Assembly: GCA_020249775.1 (NCBI GenBank)
Contig: JADCFA010000004.1
Span: forward strand, 1-64,000
Direction of reading: 5' to 3'
Length of the DNA: 64,000 nt
From: Roseomonas sp.
Lineage (GTDB): Bacteria; Pseudomonadota; Alphaproteobacteria; Acetobacterales; Acetobacteraceae
The notes beneath the pieces are model-generated. The model was not told where the DNA came from and did not search any database. It saw only the letters and a list, made by a program, of their open reading frames with translations. Positions 8,911-17,535 of the stretch are shown here, one piece after another. How positions within the stretch are numbered: the stretch's first letter is position 1; each line of letters opens with the position of its first letter. The translations under genes were made by a program, and so were the position numbers.

Positions 8911-9593
8911 TGCAGGCCGACCCCATTCGGATTGCGGCGCTGAACTACGCCTATGGTGAAGGTGAGTTACTTCGCCCGGTGTTGCGCGATGTTGCCTTGC
9001 AGGTGGGCGTGGGGGAGGTGCTGTTGCTGACCGGCCCCTCCGGTTCGGGCAAGACCACCTTGATCACGCTGATCGGCGCGCTGCGGTCCATGCAGGAGGG
9101 CTCTTGCCGAGTGTTGGGGCAGGAGCTGTTGGATGCTTCCGAAGGCGACCGAGTCTTGCTCCGGCAACGTATCGGCTTCATTTTTCAGAACCACAATCTG
9201 CTTGGTGCCCTGACCGCGCGGCAGAATGTGGCCATGGCGCTTGAAGTTGCGCCGCGCTTTTCGGAAGCCGAACGCCTGCACCGCGCCGGTGCGATGCTGG
9301 CCTCGGTAGGTCTGGCTGAGCATGCGGATCGTATTCCGGCCAAGCTTTCGGGGGGGCAACGCCAGCGCGTGGCGATTGCCCGCGCCTTGGTGGGTGACCC
9401 CGGCCTTGTCTTGGCCGATGAGCCAACCGCGGCCTTGGACAAGGTTTCGGGGTCGGAAGTGGCGCGTCTGCTGCGGGATTTGGCGAAATCCCGTGGCGTG
9501 CCGATTTTGATGGTGACGCATGACCCGCGCATTCTGGATATCGCGGACCGTGTCGTGACCATGGAAGACGGGCGTATTGTGGAGAAAACGTAA
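8910..9593 (+). CDS. DevA-type ABC exporter ATP-binding protein (LolD/MacB-like)
   Basis: This nucleotide-binding subunit has 227 residues. It has Walker [11 protein letters not shown] (about 41-50), a Q-loop in FIFQNHNLLGALTARQNV, the signature [15 protein letters not shown], Walker B LVLADEPTAALD and the switch His in MVTHDPRILDIADRV. The shape is that of the LolD/MacB/DevA group, which powers extrusion of lipids or amphiphiles rather than import. It is the last gene of the tetR-devBCA operon. No clear hairpin terminator follows, and the next gene starts 87 bases on. Confidence 0.93.
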   Translation: MQADPIRIAALNYAYGEGELLRPVLRDVALQVGVGEVLLLTGPSGSGKTTLITLIGALRSMQEGSCRVLGQELLDASEGDRVLLRQRIGFIFQNHNLLGALTARQNVAMALEVAPRFSEAERLHRAGAMLASVGLAEHADRIPAKLSGGQRQRVAIARALVGDPGLVLADEPTAALDKVSGSEVARLLRDLAKSRGVPILMVTHDPRILDIADRVVTMEDGRIVEKT

Positions 9594-9680
9594 TCTTTGC
9601 GAACCCGCCGCGCTTTTGATTGACATGGCCCGGATGCGGCGGTGACATGGCGTCTCTGCAACAGGAAAAAGAGGCCCCCC

Positions 9681-10718
9681 ATGCGTAAATTCGGCTTGAA
9701 AGCCGCGCTCGCCGCGCTTTTCGCAACCTTCGCCGCGCCAAGCTTCGCCCAACCCTCCGCCAGCCCAACGCTTGATGCCATCAGGGCGCGCGGCACACTG
9801 GTTTGCGGCATCAATACCGGTGTTGCGGGCTTTGCCTTGCCCGATAGCCGCGGCGTCTGGCAGGGCTTGGATGTTGATCTCTGCCGCGGTTTGGCGGTGG
9901 CGATTTTCAATGACGCGACAAAAGTGCGCTTCGTGCCGCTGTCATCTTCCACGCGCTTCACGGCGCTGGGTGCGGGGGAAGTGGATGTGCTGTTCCGCAC
10001 CTCCACCCAGACCATGTTGCGCGATACCACGCTCGGCCTGCGCCATGCGGTGACCTATTTTTATGATGGTCACGGCTTCATGGTGAAGGCGGATGCCGGC
10101 ATCAATAAGGTGGCCGAAATGCGCGGCGCCACCATCTGCCTGATTCAAGGCACGACGAATGAACAGGTGACGGCGGATTACTTCCGCAGCATCAATACGC
10201 CCTTCCAGGCGGTGGTGTTTGAACGGACCGACCAGGCAGTTGCCGCTTTGCAAGCCGGGCGCTGCGACAGTTTCGGCACCGATGCTTCCCAGCTTGCCGG
10301 CGTGCGGTCTTCCATGCCGCGCCCTGCGGATTGGACCATCCTGCCCGAGCGTTTTTCCAAGGAACCCTACGGCGCCTATATCCGCCGCGGTGATGATCAA
10401 TGGTTCGATGTGGTGCGCTGGTACACCTATTCCATCATTGAAGCGGAAGAACAGGGCATCACCCAGGCCAATGCCGAAGAACGGCGCCGCACCAGCACCA
10501 ACCCCAATACGCGCCGCCTGCTTGGCGTAACGCCGGAACTTGGCCAATCGCTGAAGCTTGACCCGGCCTGGGCGTATAATGTGGTGCGCGCCATCGGCAA
10601 TTATGGTGAGCTTTATGAGCGCACCATGGGCGACAAGAGCCAGGTGCAATTGCCGCGCGGCCCGAACCATCTTTGGACCACGCCGGGTGGCCTTATGTAT
10701 GCGCTGCCGATGCGCTGA
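9681..10718 (+). CDS. Periplasmic amino-acid-binding protein (AapJ-like, ABC transporter)
   Basis: This is a family-3 solute-binding protein, the receptor of a general L-amino-acid ABC importer in the AapJ/BztA group. A Sec signal peptide (MRKFGLKAALAALFATFAAPSFAQ) is followed by LDAIRARGTLVCGINTGVAGFALPD, GVWQGLDVDLCRGLAVAIF and later MLRDTTLGLRHAVTYFYDGHGFMV, all typical. The chosen ATG at 9681 follows an AGGAAAAAGAGG ribosome site; an upstream in-frame start would prepend 13 residues before the signal peptide and is unlikely. No aapQMP permease or ATPase genes are adjacent, so it is an orphan receptor here. A strong terminator follows. Confidence 0.9.
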   Translation: MRKFGLKAALAALFATFAAPSFAQPSASPTLDAIRARGTLVCGINTGVAGFALPDSRGVWQGLDVDLCRGLAVAIFNDATKVRFVPLSSSTRFTALGAGEVDVLFRTSTQTMLRDTTLGLRHAVTYFYDGHGFMVKADAGINKVAEMRGATICLIQGTTNEQVTADYFRSINTPFQAVVFERTDQAVAALQAGRCDSFGTDASQLAGVRSSMPRPADWTILPERFSKEPYGAYIRRGDDQWFDVVRWYTYSIIEAEEQGITQANAEERRRTSTNPNTRRLLGVTPELGQSLKLDPAWAYNVVRAIGNYGELYERTMGDKSQVQLPRGPNHLWTTPGGLMYALPMR

Positions 10719-10736
10719 GCGTTGCTCAGGCGCGGG

Positions 10737-10765
10737 AAGGGGGGCTTCGGCCCCCCTTTTTTGTT
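10737..10765 (+). terminator. Rho-independent terminator after the amino-acid-binding protein
   Basis: AAGGGGGGC and GCCCCCCTT (10737-10745 and 10750-10758) form a 9-bp stem closed by a TTCG tetraloop. A run of T follows (10757-10762). It sits 18 bases after the receptor stop and directly before the 3' end of the convergent SDR gene. Confidence 0.92.
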
Positions 10766-11548
10766 TCAATCATCCGAACGGCTGGGCGTGCCAGCCAGCA
10801 CGCCCCCATCAATCACAATCGTCTGCCCGGTCATGAAGGACCCGGCGGCGGAACCGAGAAACACCGCAGCGCCCGCGATTTCATCAGGCTCACCAATGCG
10901 CTTGAGCGGCGTGTCCTTGGTGCGCTTGGCGTAAATGCCCGGGTCTTCCCACAGCGCGCGGGCGAAATCCGTCCGCACAAGTCCGGGCGCGATGGCATTG
11001 GCGCGCACATTTTTCGGCCCCCATTCCACCGCCAGATTGCGCACCAGCTGCATATCGGCTGCCTTGGAAATGGCATAGGCGCCCAGCACCGGGGAACCGC
11101 GAAACCCGCCAATGGAGGAGATAATGATGATGGAACCGCCACCGCGTTCCGCCATGCCCGGCGCCGTCATATGCGAAAGCCACAGGTTGGACTTGATATT
11201 GGACGCCATGATCTTGTCGAAAATCTCATCCGGCATGGTCATGGCCGGGCCGAAATGCGGGTTGATCGCGGCATTGCAGACCATGATATCCACCTGGCCC
11301 CAGGCGGCGATGGTCTGGTCTATCAGCGCCTGACATTCATTCTTGCGCCCGATATTGCAGGCGATCGCCATGGCTTCACCGCCCTTGGCCTTGATCGCCT
11401 CCACCACTTCCTGGCAGGCATCAATCTTGCGGGATGATACAACCACCTTGGCGCCGTGTTCGGCCATTCTTTCGCAAATCGCCCGGCCAATGCCGCGGCT
11501 GCCGCCGGTTACCACGGCCACCTTGCCGGTCAGATCGAATAGGGACAT
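10766..11548 (-). CDS. SDR-family NAD(P)-dependent oxidoreductase
   Basis: This is a classical short-chain dehydrogenase/reductase of 260 residues. The cofactor motif is TGGSRGIGR (about 14-22), CNAAINP is the NNAG-like strand, and IIISSIGG holds the catalytic Ser. YAISKAADM is the YxxxK catalytic pair, and APGLVRTDFAR follows. The C-terminal FMTGQTIVIDGGVLAG is standard. The set of motifs is complete, so it should be active. It faces away from the beta-oxidation genes that start at 11791, with a palindromic repeat between. A role with acyl-CoA substrates is possible from context, but the substrate cannot be named. Confidence 0.9.
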   Translation of the reverse strand: MSLFDLTGKVAVVTGGSRGIGRAICERMAEHGAKVVVSSRKIDACQEVVEAIKAKGGEAMAIACNIGRKNECQALIDQTIAAWGQVDIMVCNAAINPHFGPAMTMPDEIFDKIMASNIKSNLWLSHMTAPGMAERGGGSIIIISSIGGFRGSPVLGAYAISKAADMQLVRNLAVEWGPKNVRANAIAPGLVRTDFARALWEDPGIYAKRTKDTPLKRIGEPDEIAGAAVFLGSAAGSFMTGQTIVIDGGVLAGTPSRSDD

Positions 11549-11576
11549 CGCACTTCCTCCTGAACCTGTGGGCCTG

Positions 11577-11631
11577 GAGCATTTTCAAGCCAAGTGGCCT
11601 CACTTGGCGGCTCGGAAAATGCGACCAAACA
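11577..11631 (+). repeat. Mosaic palindromic intergenic repeat, copy A (module 1)
   Basis: An outer inverted repeat, GCATTTTC (11579-11586) and GAAAATGC (11615-11622), encloses an inner one, GCCAAGTG and CACTTGGC. It is followed by GACCAAACA. Near-identical copies occur at 50054-50105 (inverted), 55136-55191 and 56640-56696 (inverted), with a degenerate one at 48881-48918. It lies between the divergent SDR and acyl-CoA genes. Confidence 0.85.
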
Positions 11632-11790
11632 CTATTTTACCGCGTGTCTGCCAAGCCTTTGCGTGGTTGACATGCGGTAAGGCAGCATGACCGGCGCTTT
11701 CCCGCAACTGGGCGCTTGCCCTCTGGCGCAGAGTGCCGGAGACTACCCGGAAAGGGGCGCGAGGCCCCAGCTGGATGAGGGAGAGACGCT

Positions 11791-13875
11791 TTGGCTGAGA
11801 ATCAATTCGTGCAGCATGTTGCGATGGGGGAGGTGCATGTGCTGCGCCTGGCCAATCCCCCGGTGAATACGCTGCGCACCGAAATCCGCGCCGGGCTTTA
11901 TGATGGCATGAAGGCCGCGCGCGCCGCCGGCGCCAAGGCAGTGGTGATCATTGGCACCGGGCGCATGTTCTGCGCGGGCGCCGAGATGACTGAATTCGGC
12001 AAGCCGCGTTTGCCGCCATCCCTGACGGAAGTGTTTGACCAGTTTGAAAGCTTCCCCGGCATTACGGTGGCCGCCATTCATGGCTCGGCGCTCGGTGGCG
12101 GTTTGGAAGTGGCGCTTGCCTGCCATGCGCGCGTGGCGGTGGCGGATGCGAATCTGGGCCTGCCGGAAGTGAAGCGCGGCTTTGTGCCGGGGGCGGGCGG
12201 CACGCAGCGCCTGCCGCGCCTGATTGGCCCGGAGGCAGCGCTGAAAATCATCGTCTCCGGCGACCCGATCAAGGCGACCGAGGCGCATAAGCTCGGCTTT
12301 GTGGATGCGATTATTGATGGCGATCTGGAGGCCGGTGCGGTTGCCTTTGCGCGCGCCAATCTGGGCAAGAGTTTCACCTTGGCGCGCAACCGCTCGGACA
12401 GGATCGCGGGCCAGGATATGGCAGCCTTTGATGCCGCAGCGGGGGCTTTGCTGAAGCGCGCGCGGGGCCAGGAAAGCCCGAAGGGCTGCGTCGAAGCGGT
12501 GCGTGCTTCCTTCACCTTGCCGTTTGACGAAGGCTTGCAGAAGGAACGCGATCTGTTCGCGACGCTGGTGGCGGGCGAACAATCCAAGGCGCTCCGCCAT
12601 ATCTTCTTTGGTGAACGCGAAGCGCAGCGCGTGCCCGGCCTGCCCGCCGATACGCAAGTACTGCCCGTGGGCAAGCTGGTCGTGATTGGTGGCGGCACCA
12701 TGGGTGGCGGCATTGCGATGAGTGCGGCGAATTTCGGCGTGCCCGTGACGATTGTGGAAATGACGGAAGAAGCGCTGGCGAAAGGCTTGCAGCGTTGTGA
12801 AGCGAATTGGCAGCGTACGGTCGCTTCCGGCCGCTTGTCTCAAGCCGAATATGAAAAGCGCCGCGCGCTGCTGACCGGTTCGACCGATTTCGATAAGGCC
12901 GTTGGCGAAGCCGATCTGGTCATCGAAGCGGTGTTTGAGAATATGGATGTGAAAAAGCAGGTCTTTGCGCGGTTGGATAAGGCAGCGCGGCCGGGGATTG
13001 TGCTGGCTTCCAATACCTCCACGCTTGATATTGACCAAATCGCAAGTGCGACATCGCGGCCGGAATGGGTGATGGGGATGCATTTCTTCAGCCCGGCCAA
13101 TGTGATGCGCCTTCTTGAGAATGTGCGCGGGTCGAAGACCAATGCGATTGCGATCGCAACGGCAACCGAATTCGGCAAGAAGATCGGTAAGCTGCCGGTG
13201 CTGGTTGGGAATTGCGATGGCTTTGTCGGCAATCGCATGACCGGCAAGCGCACACCGCAGGTGGAAAAGCTGCTGCTGGAAGGCTGCCTGCCGCAGGATA
13301 TTGACCGCGTGATGGAAGGCTATGGCATGGCCATGGGGCCGCTCGCCACCGGTGACCTCGCGGGGCTTGATATTGGTGCGGCGGTGCGCAAGGCGCGTGG
13401 GACTGTCGCACCCATCGCGGATGCCGTGGTGGCGGCGGGGCGGTTCGGGCAGAAAACCAGCAAGGGCTGGTATATGTATGACGAAAAGCGCAACCGCCTG
13501 CCCGACCCGGAAGTGGAGCGCATCATCCTGGATGTCGCCGGGAAAATGCAGGTGCGCCGCCGCAAGATTGAAGCCGATGAAATTCTGGAACGGCTGCTAT
13601 TGCCCATGGTGAATGAAGGTGCGCGCATCCTGGAAGAAGGCATTGCATCCCGCCCGATTGATATTGATGTGATCTTCACCAATGGCTTTGGCTGGCCCGC
13701 CTGGCGTGGCGGGCCGATGTTCTGGGCGGATACACTCGGCCTCAAGGCTGTGCGCGACAAGCTCAATAAATACGCCGAGGCGACGGGGGATAAGAACCTG
13801 CGCCCGGCAGCTTTGATTGAAAAACTGGCCGATGAGGGCGGCAGTTTCGCCGGCATGGGCAAATCAAAGGTTTGA
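11791..13875 (+). CDS. Bifunctional enoyl-CoA hydratase / 3-hydroxyacyl-CoA dehydrogenase (FadJ-like)
   Basis: This multifunctional beta-oxidation enzyme has 694 residues. Its N-terminal crotonase domain has GSALGGGLEVALACHARVAV for the oxyanion hole and [21 protein letters not shown] with the catalytic Glu. The dehydrogenase half has the NAD-binding VIGGGTMGGGIAMSAANFG (about 297-315), the catalytic His region MHFFSPANVMRLLE and the C-terminal FVGNRM domain. The start is TTG at 11791, preceded by GAGGGAGAG; the next in-frame ATG (11824) would cut into the domain. It leads an operon with two acyl-CoA dehydrogenases. No thiolase is next to it, but a thiolase end lies at the right edge of the window. 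Hydratase and dehydrogenase activity are supported; chain-length preference is not. Confidence 0.92.
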   Translation: MAENQFVQHVAMGEVHVLRLANPPVNTLRTEIRAGLYDGMKAARAAGAKAVVIIGTGRMFCAGAEMTEFGKPRLPPSLTEVFDQFESFPGITVAAIHGSALGGGLEVALACHARVAVADANLGLPEVKRGFVPGAGGTQRLPRLIGPEAALKIIVSGDPIKATEAHKLGFVDAIIDGDLEAGAVAFARANLGKSFTLARNRSDRIAGQDMAAFDAAAGALLKRARGQESPKGCVEAVRASFTLPFDEGLQKERDLFATLVAGEQSKALRHIFFGEREAQRVPGLPADTQVLPVGKLVVIGGGTMGGGIAMSAANFGVPVTIVEMTEEALAKGLQRCEANWQRTVASGRLSQAEYEKRRALLTGSTDFDKAVGEADLVIEAVFENMDVKKQVFARLDKAARPGIVLASNTSTLDIDQIASATSRPEWVMGMHFFSPANVMRLLENVRGSKTNAIAIATATEFGKKIGKLPVLVGNCDGFVGNRMTGKRTPQVEKLLLEGCLPQDIDRVMEGYGMAMGPLATGDLAGLDIGAAVRKARGTVAPIADAVVAAGRFGQKTSKGWYMYDEKRNRLPDPEVERIILDVAGKMQVRRRKIEADEILERLLLPMVNEGARILEEGIASRPIDIDVIFTNGFGWPAWRGGPMFWADTLGLKAVRDKLNKYAEATGDKNLRPAALIEKLADEGGSFAGMGKSKV

Positions 13876-13913
13876 TGCCGCGTTGCGGCAGGCAGGAATG
13901 AAGGGAAAGAACG

Positions 13914-15122
13914 ATGGATCTACGCTTCACGGATGAGGAACGCGCCTTCCGTCAGGAAGTGCGGGACTGGATTGATGCCAACCTGCCCGCTGATACGCGG
14001 GAGCGCCTGGCGGCGGGCCGCACCCCCACCAAGGAAATGCAGGTGGATTGGCAGAAAAGGCTCAACGCCAAGGGCTGGTGCGTGCCGCATTGGCCGGCGG
14101 AATGGGGCGGGCAGAAGGATTGGTCCGCCATCAAACGCTTTATTCTGCTTGAGGAATTGCAGGGCACGCCGGCGCCGATTCCGCTTGGCTTCAATTGCAA
14201 TATGTTGGGCCCGGTGCTGATCGCCTTCGGCACTGATGAACAGAAGAAGTTCTTCCTGCCGAAACTTGCCAATCTCGATCTTTGGTTCTGCCAGGGCTTT
14301 TCGGAACCCGGCGCGGGGTCTGACCTGGCGTCGCTGAAAACGCGCGCGGTGCGTGAGGGTGATCATTACATCGTCAATGGGCAAAAAACCTGGACGACGC
14401 TGGCGCAATATGCCGATTGGATCTTCCTTTTGGTGCGCACCAACCCCGAAGCGGCCAAGCAGCAGGAAGGCATTTCCTTCCTGGTGGTGGATATGAAAAC
14501 GCCCGGCATCACCGTGCGCCCCATCATCACCATTGATGGCGCGCATGAGGTGAATGAGGTGTTTTTCGATGATGTGAAAGTGCCGGTCGCCAATCTGGTC
14601 GGCACGGAACATCGCGGCTGGGATTGCGCCAAATTCCTGCTTTCCAATGAGCGCACTGGTCAGGCGCGGGTTGGTGCTTCCAAGGATCGTATTCGCCGGC
14701 TCAAGCTGATTGCGCAGAATGCGCCGGGCGGCGAGCGCCCGATGATCGAAGATGCGCGCTTCCGTGAGCGTTTGGTGGAAGTGGAAGTGCAGTTGAAGGC
14801 GCTGGAGATGACGACCATGCGCGTGCTGGCCGATGAGAACCGCCAGCTCAGTGAACGCAAACCAAACCCGGCATCTTCCGTGCTGAAGATCAGGGGCACG
14901 GAGATTCAGCAGGCGATCAGTGATCTTTATGTCATGGCCGCCGGGCCTTATGGCATGGTCGGCGCTGATCCCGATGGTGATCGCTGGAATGAACCGGAAC
15001 TGGCCCCCGAATGGGCGACGCTTGCGCAGCCAACCTATTTCAATTGGCGCAAGCAAAGCATTTATGGCGGATCGAATGAGATCCAAAAGAACATCATGGC
15101 AAAAGCGTTTTTGGGGCTCTGA
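13914..15122 (+). CDS. Acyl-CoA dehydrogenase family protein (first of a pair)
   Basis: This is an FAD-dependent acyl-CoA dehydrogenase of 402 residues. Blocks in order are FTDEERAFRQEVRDWIDANLP at the N-terminus, WFCQGFSEPGAGSDLASLKT for FAD and substrate contacts, GQKTWTTLAQYADW, and the C-terminal YGGSNEIQKNIMAKAFLGL. It is followed after three bases by a second, different acyl-CoA dehydrogenase. Such side-by-side pairs often form heteromeric enzymes acting on bulky or branched acyl-CoAs, for example the FadE pairs of steroid degradation. A heteromer is inference. The electrons would go to electron-transfer flavoprotein, not encoded here. Confidence 0.92.
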   Translation: MDLRFTDEERAFRQEVRDWIDANLPADTRERLAAGRTPTKEMQVDWQKRLNAKGWCVPHWPAEWGGQKDWSAIKRFILLEELQGTPAPIPLGFNCNMLGPVLIAFGTDEQKKFFLPKLANLDLWFCQGFSEPGAGSDLASLKTRAVREGDHYIVNGQKTWTTLAQYADWIFLLVRTNPEAAKQQEGISFLVVDMKTPGITVRPIITIDGAHEVNEVFFDDVKVPVANLVGTEHRGWDCAKFLLSNERTGQARVGASKDRIRRLKLIAQNAPGGERPMIEDARFRERLVEVEVQLKALEMTTMRVLADENRQLSERKPNPASSVLKIRGTEIQQAISDLYVMAAGPYGMVGADPDGDRWNEPELAPEWATLAQPTYFNWRKQSIYGGSNEIQKNIMAKAFLGL

Positions 15123-15125
15123 GAC

Positions 15126-16277
15126 ATGGATTTCGATCTTTCCGAAGACCAGCGGCTGCTGCAGGACAGCCTGACGAAACTGCTGGCTGACAAATACAAA
15201 TTCGAAGACCGCAAGCGCTTCATGAAATCCGCAACCGGCTGGTCGCAGGAAATGTGGGAAGCCTATGCCGATCTTGGCTTGCTCGGCCTGCCCTTCGCGG
15301 AAGAGGATGGTGGCTTTGGTGCCGGCCCGGTTGAAGTGATGCTGATGGCGGAAGCCATGGGTGCCGCGATTACTTTAGAACCCTGGCTTGCGACCGTGGT
15401 GATGGGTGGCGGCTTCATTCGCCACGGCGCATCGGCCGCGCAACGTGCGGCCATGGTGCCGGAAATTGCTGCGGGCAAGCTGAAACTCGCCTTTGGCTAT
15501 ACGGAACCGCAATCGCGCCATGATTTGCATGATGTCGCGACCACGGCGAAGAAGGATGGCGCGGGCTGGGTGCTGGAAGGGCGCAAGGGGGTGGTGCTGC
15601 ATGGCGATGTGGCGGACCAGATCGTGGTCACCGCGCGCATCGGTGGTGCGCGGCGCGACAAATCGGGCATTGGCGTTTTTCTGGTGCCGGCCAATGCCAA
15701 GGGCGTGACTCGGCGCGGCTACCCCACCACTGATGGGCTGCGCGGGGCGGAAATTACGCTGGATCGCGTGAGCCTGCCCGCTGAAGCGCTGCTGGGTGAT
15801 GCCGGCAATGGCCTGGCGCTGGTGGACCGGGTGGTGGATGAAACCATCGCGGCCCTTGCCGGTGAGGCCGTGGGGGCAATGGATGCGCTGCATAAGCTGA
15901 CGCTGGATTACCTGCGCACACGCAAGCAATTCGGCCGACCGATCGGCAGCTTCCAGGCGCTGCAACATCGCGCGGCGGAGATGATGGTCTCGCTTGAAGA
16001 AGCGCGTTCCATGGCCATGCTGGCGGCGATGATGGCAGCGGAACCAGATGCGCTGGAACGGCGCCGGCAAATGTCGGCGGTGAAGGTGCAGATCGGGCGT
16101 TCCGGCAAATTCCTTGGCCAAAGTGCCATCCAATTGCATGGCGGCATTGCCATGACGATGGAATATCTGGGCGGGCATTACTTCAAGCGGCTGACCACCA
16201 TAGACACCATGTTCGGCGACTCGGATCATCACCTGTCACAATTGATGGCGATGGGTGGTTTGAATCAAGCCGCCTGA
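15126..16277 (+). CDS. Acyl-CoA dehydrogenase family protein (second of a pair)
   Basis: This protein of 383 residues is in the same operon as the preceding dehydrogenase. It starts MDFDLSEDQRLLQDSLTKLLADKY, has LAFGYTEPQSRHDLHDVATTAKK in the FAD/substrate region, and RKQFGRPIGSFQALQHRAAEMMVSLEEARSM in the C-terminal helical domain. A GRSGKFLGQSAIQLHGGIAMTMEY block corresponds to the dimer-interface flavin contact. The third-domain sequence is clearly different from its neighbour, so this is not a recent duplication. A paired, possibly alpha-2-beta-2 acyl-CoA dehydrogenase is likely. A stem-loop (16291-16320) follows its stop. Confidence 0.92.
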   Translation: MDFDLSEDQRLLQDSLTKLLADKYKFEDRKRFMKSATGWSQEMWEAYADLGLLGLPFAEEDGGFGAGPVEVMLMAEAMGAAITLEPWLATVVMGGGFIRHGASAAQRAAMVPEIAAGKLKLAFGYTEPQSRHDLHDVATTAKKDGAGWVLEGRKGVVLHGDVADQIVVTARIGGARRDKSGIGVFLVPANAKGVTRRGYPTTDGLRGAEITLDRVSLPAEALLGDAGNGLALVDRVVDETIAALAGEAVGAMDALHKLTLDYLRTRKQFGRPIGSFQALQHRAAEMMVSLEEARSMAMLAAMMAAEPDALERRRQMSAVKVQIGRSGKFLGQSAIQLHGGIAMTMEYLGGHYFKRLTTIDTMFGDSDHHLSQLMAMGGLNQAA

Positions 16278-16290
16278 ACACCGCAGCATC

Positions 16291-16320
16291 ATGGCCGTGA
16301 AATTTTGATGACACGGCCAT
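16291..16320 (+). terminator. Stem-loop after the acyl-CoA dehydrogenase operon
   Basis: ATGGCCGTG (16291-16299) and CACGGCCAT (16312-16320) make a 9-bp perfect stem with a 12-base loop, 14 bases after the stop. There is no proper T-run, only CTTTTCC some 10 bases downstream. It could be a weak terminator or a 3' stabilising hairpin. Confidence 0.45.
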
Positions 16321-16344
16321 AACGCGCTTTTCCTGCATGAGCCA

Positions 16345-16358
16345 TCCAGATATCTGGA
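16345..16358. promoter_or_regulatory. Palindromic operator candidate upstream of the HD-domain gene
   Basis: TCCAGATATCTGGA is a perfect 14-base palindrome, 26 bases before the start at 16385. It is flanked by TGCAT on the left and ATGCA on the right. It looks like a dimeric repressor or activator site, but no regulator gene adjoins it. Confidence 0.45.
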
Positions 16359-16384
16359 CATGCAGCTTCAAGGGATGACACGAT

Positions 16385-16936
16385 ATGGATAACGACCCGC
16401 GCTTGCAGGAATTGGCCGATCTGATTGATGGCAAGGGCCATGGCCGTTATGGACTGCATGATGTCACGCAGCGCCAGCACGCACTGCAAGCCGCTTGGCA
16501 GGCAGAGCGTGAGGGTTGTTCCTCATCCCTGATTGCTGCCGCTTTGCTGCATGATATCGGCCATATGGTCCATGATCTGGGTGACAATCCCGCCGCGCAT
16601 GGTGTGGATGACCGGCATGAGGAATTGGGCCAGGAATGGTTGCAGGCTTGGTTCGGCCCGGAAGTGACGGAACCGGTGCGGCTGCATGTTGCCGCCAAGC
16701 GCTACCTTTGCGCGACGGAAGCAGATTACTTCGCCAAGCTGTCGCCTGATTCCGTGCTCAGCCTGTCGCTGCAAGGCGGCCCAATGTCAGCCGATGAAGT
16801 CGCGGCCTTTCGGGCCTTGCCACATGCGGAAGATGCCGTGCGCCTCAGGCGTTTTGACGAAGGTGCGAAGGTGGCGGGGCTTGCCACACCGCCCGTGCAG
16901 CATTTCCTGCCGCATGTTGCGGCCTGCCTGAAATAG
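16385..16936 (+). CDS. HD-domain protein of the phosphonate-degradation-associated / PhnZ-like group
   Basis: This small HD protein has 183 residues. Visible ligands are His32 in TQRQHALQAA, the HD pair in ALLHDIGHMVHDLG (His56, Asp57, His60), a DRHEELGQEWL helix and VRLHVAAKRYLC with another His. Tyr22 and the VTQR segment recall PhnZ, a mixed-valent diiron oxygenase that cleaves 2-amino-1-hydroxyethylphosphonate, and the related HDIG proteins of phosphonate operons. No other phosphonate gene lies nearby, so the substrate is open. It could instead be a phosphohydrolase. A palindrome lies in its promoter region, and the gene is convergent with the flavodoxin-fold gene that follows. Confidence 0.75.
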   Translation: MDNDPRLQELADLIDGKGHGRYGLHDVTQRQHALQAAWQAEREGCSSSLIAAALLHDIGHMVHDLGDNPAAHGVDDRHEELGQEWLQAWFGPEVTEPVRLHVAAKRYLCATEADYFAKLSPDSVLSLSLQGGPMSADEVAAFRALPHAEDAVRLRRFDEGAKVAGLATPPVQHFLPHVAACLK

Positions 16937-16944
16937 CGCGGGCT

Positions 16945-17535
16945 TCAGCCAAGCCGCGCCATTTGGCGTTTGACCTTGGCAAGAAAAGCCTGCCGAGACG
17001 CAACGGTGGCGCGGTTCATGTCGTAATGCGCAAGCCACCTGCGCCGTGCCCGCCCGCCCGATAGCAAGCGGAAGTAATTCATGATCTGGCGCTTTGGCGG
17101 ATCGCCCATCAGGAAGGTCGCCACCCACCAGGGGCGGCCGTAACTTGTTATCCCAACCACATGCTTGAGATGCGTCAGCGCCGGGCGCGCAACGCCATCC
17201 TTGCCAAGTTTGAAGGTGACGCCTGGCAGAAAGACGCGATCGAAAAAACCCTTCAGAATGGCCGGCACCCCAAAGCACCATACGGGAAAGACAAAGACCA
17301 GCGCCTCAGCGGCCAATAGCCGCGTCACATAGGGCTCAACCGGCGCACGATTGGCGGGGACTTCATGATAGCCAAGCCGCTCGGCGCGACTCAAGACAGG
17401 GTCAAAACCCTCAGCGTAAAGATCGAGATGATCAACGACGTGACCTGCGCGTGTTAGCGCGGCCAGCGCCGCCTGACGCAGCGCGACATTGTAGGAATCC
17501 TCAACAGGATGGGCAGAGACGAGAAGGATGTTCAT
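16945..17535 (-). CDS. NAD(P)H:quinone oxidoreductase-like flavodoxin-fold protein (MdaB/KefF/NQO type)
   Basis: This is a cytoplasmic FMN- or FAD-dependent two-electron reductase of 196 residues. The N-terminus MNILLVSAHPVEDSYNVALRQAALAAL is the flavin-phosphate loop of the family. LVFVFPVWCFGVPAILKGFFDRVFLPGVTFKL is the flavin-contact WxxxPAxLKG-F-DRV block. The C-terminal half is variable. It probably reduces quinones or electrophiles to protect against redox cycling. It is a single gene, divergent from the decarboxylase at 17790 with a 254-base gap. That gap contains a TTGACA at 17695 without a convincing -10. Confidence 0.88.
   Translation of the reverse strand: MNILLVSAHPVEDSYNVALRQAALAALTRAGHVVDHLDLYAEGFDPVLSRAERLGYHEVPANRAPVEPYVTRLLAAEALVFVFPVWCFGVPAILKGFFDRVFLPGVTFKLGKDGVARPALTHLKHVVGITSYGRPWWVATFLMGDPPKRQIMNYFRLLSGGRARRRWLAHYDMNRATVASRQAFLAKVKRQMARLG

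Noticed and set aside
11743-13083. 446-codon minus-strand frame opposite the FadJ-like gene
   Set aside because: Antisense shadow with basic, low-complexity product and no ribosome site.
13920-15086. Long minus-strand frame (388 codons) across the first acyl-CoA dehydrogenase
   Set aside because: The plus strand has the full enzyme; the minus frame is Arg/His-rich with no recognisable domain.
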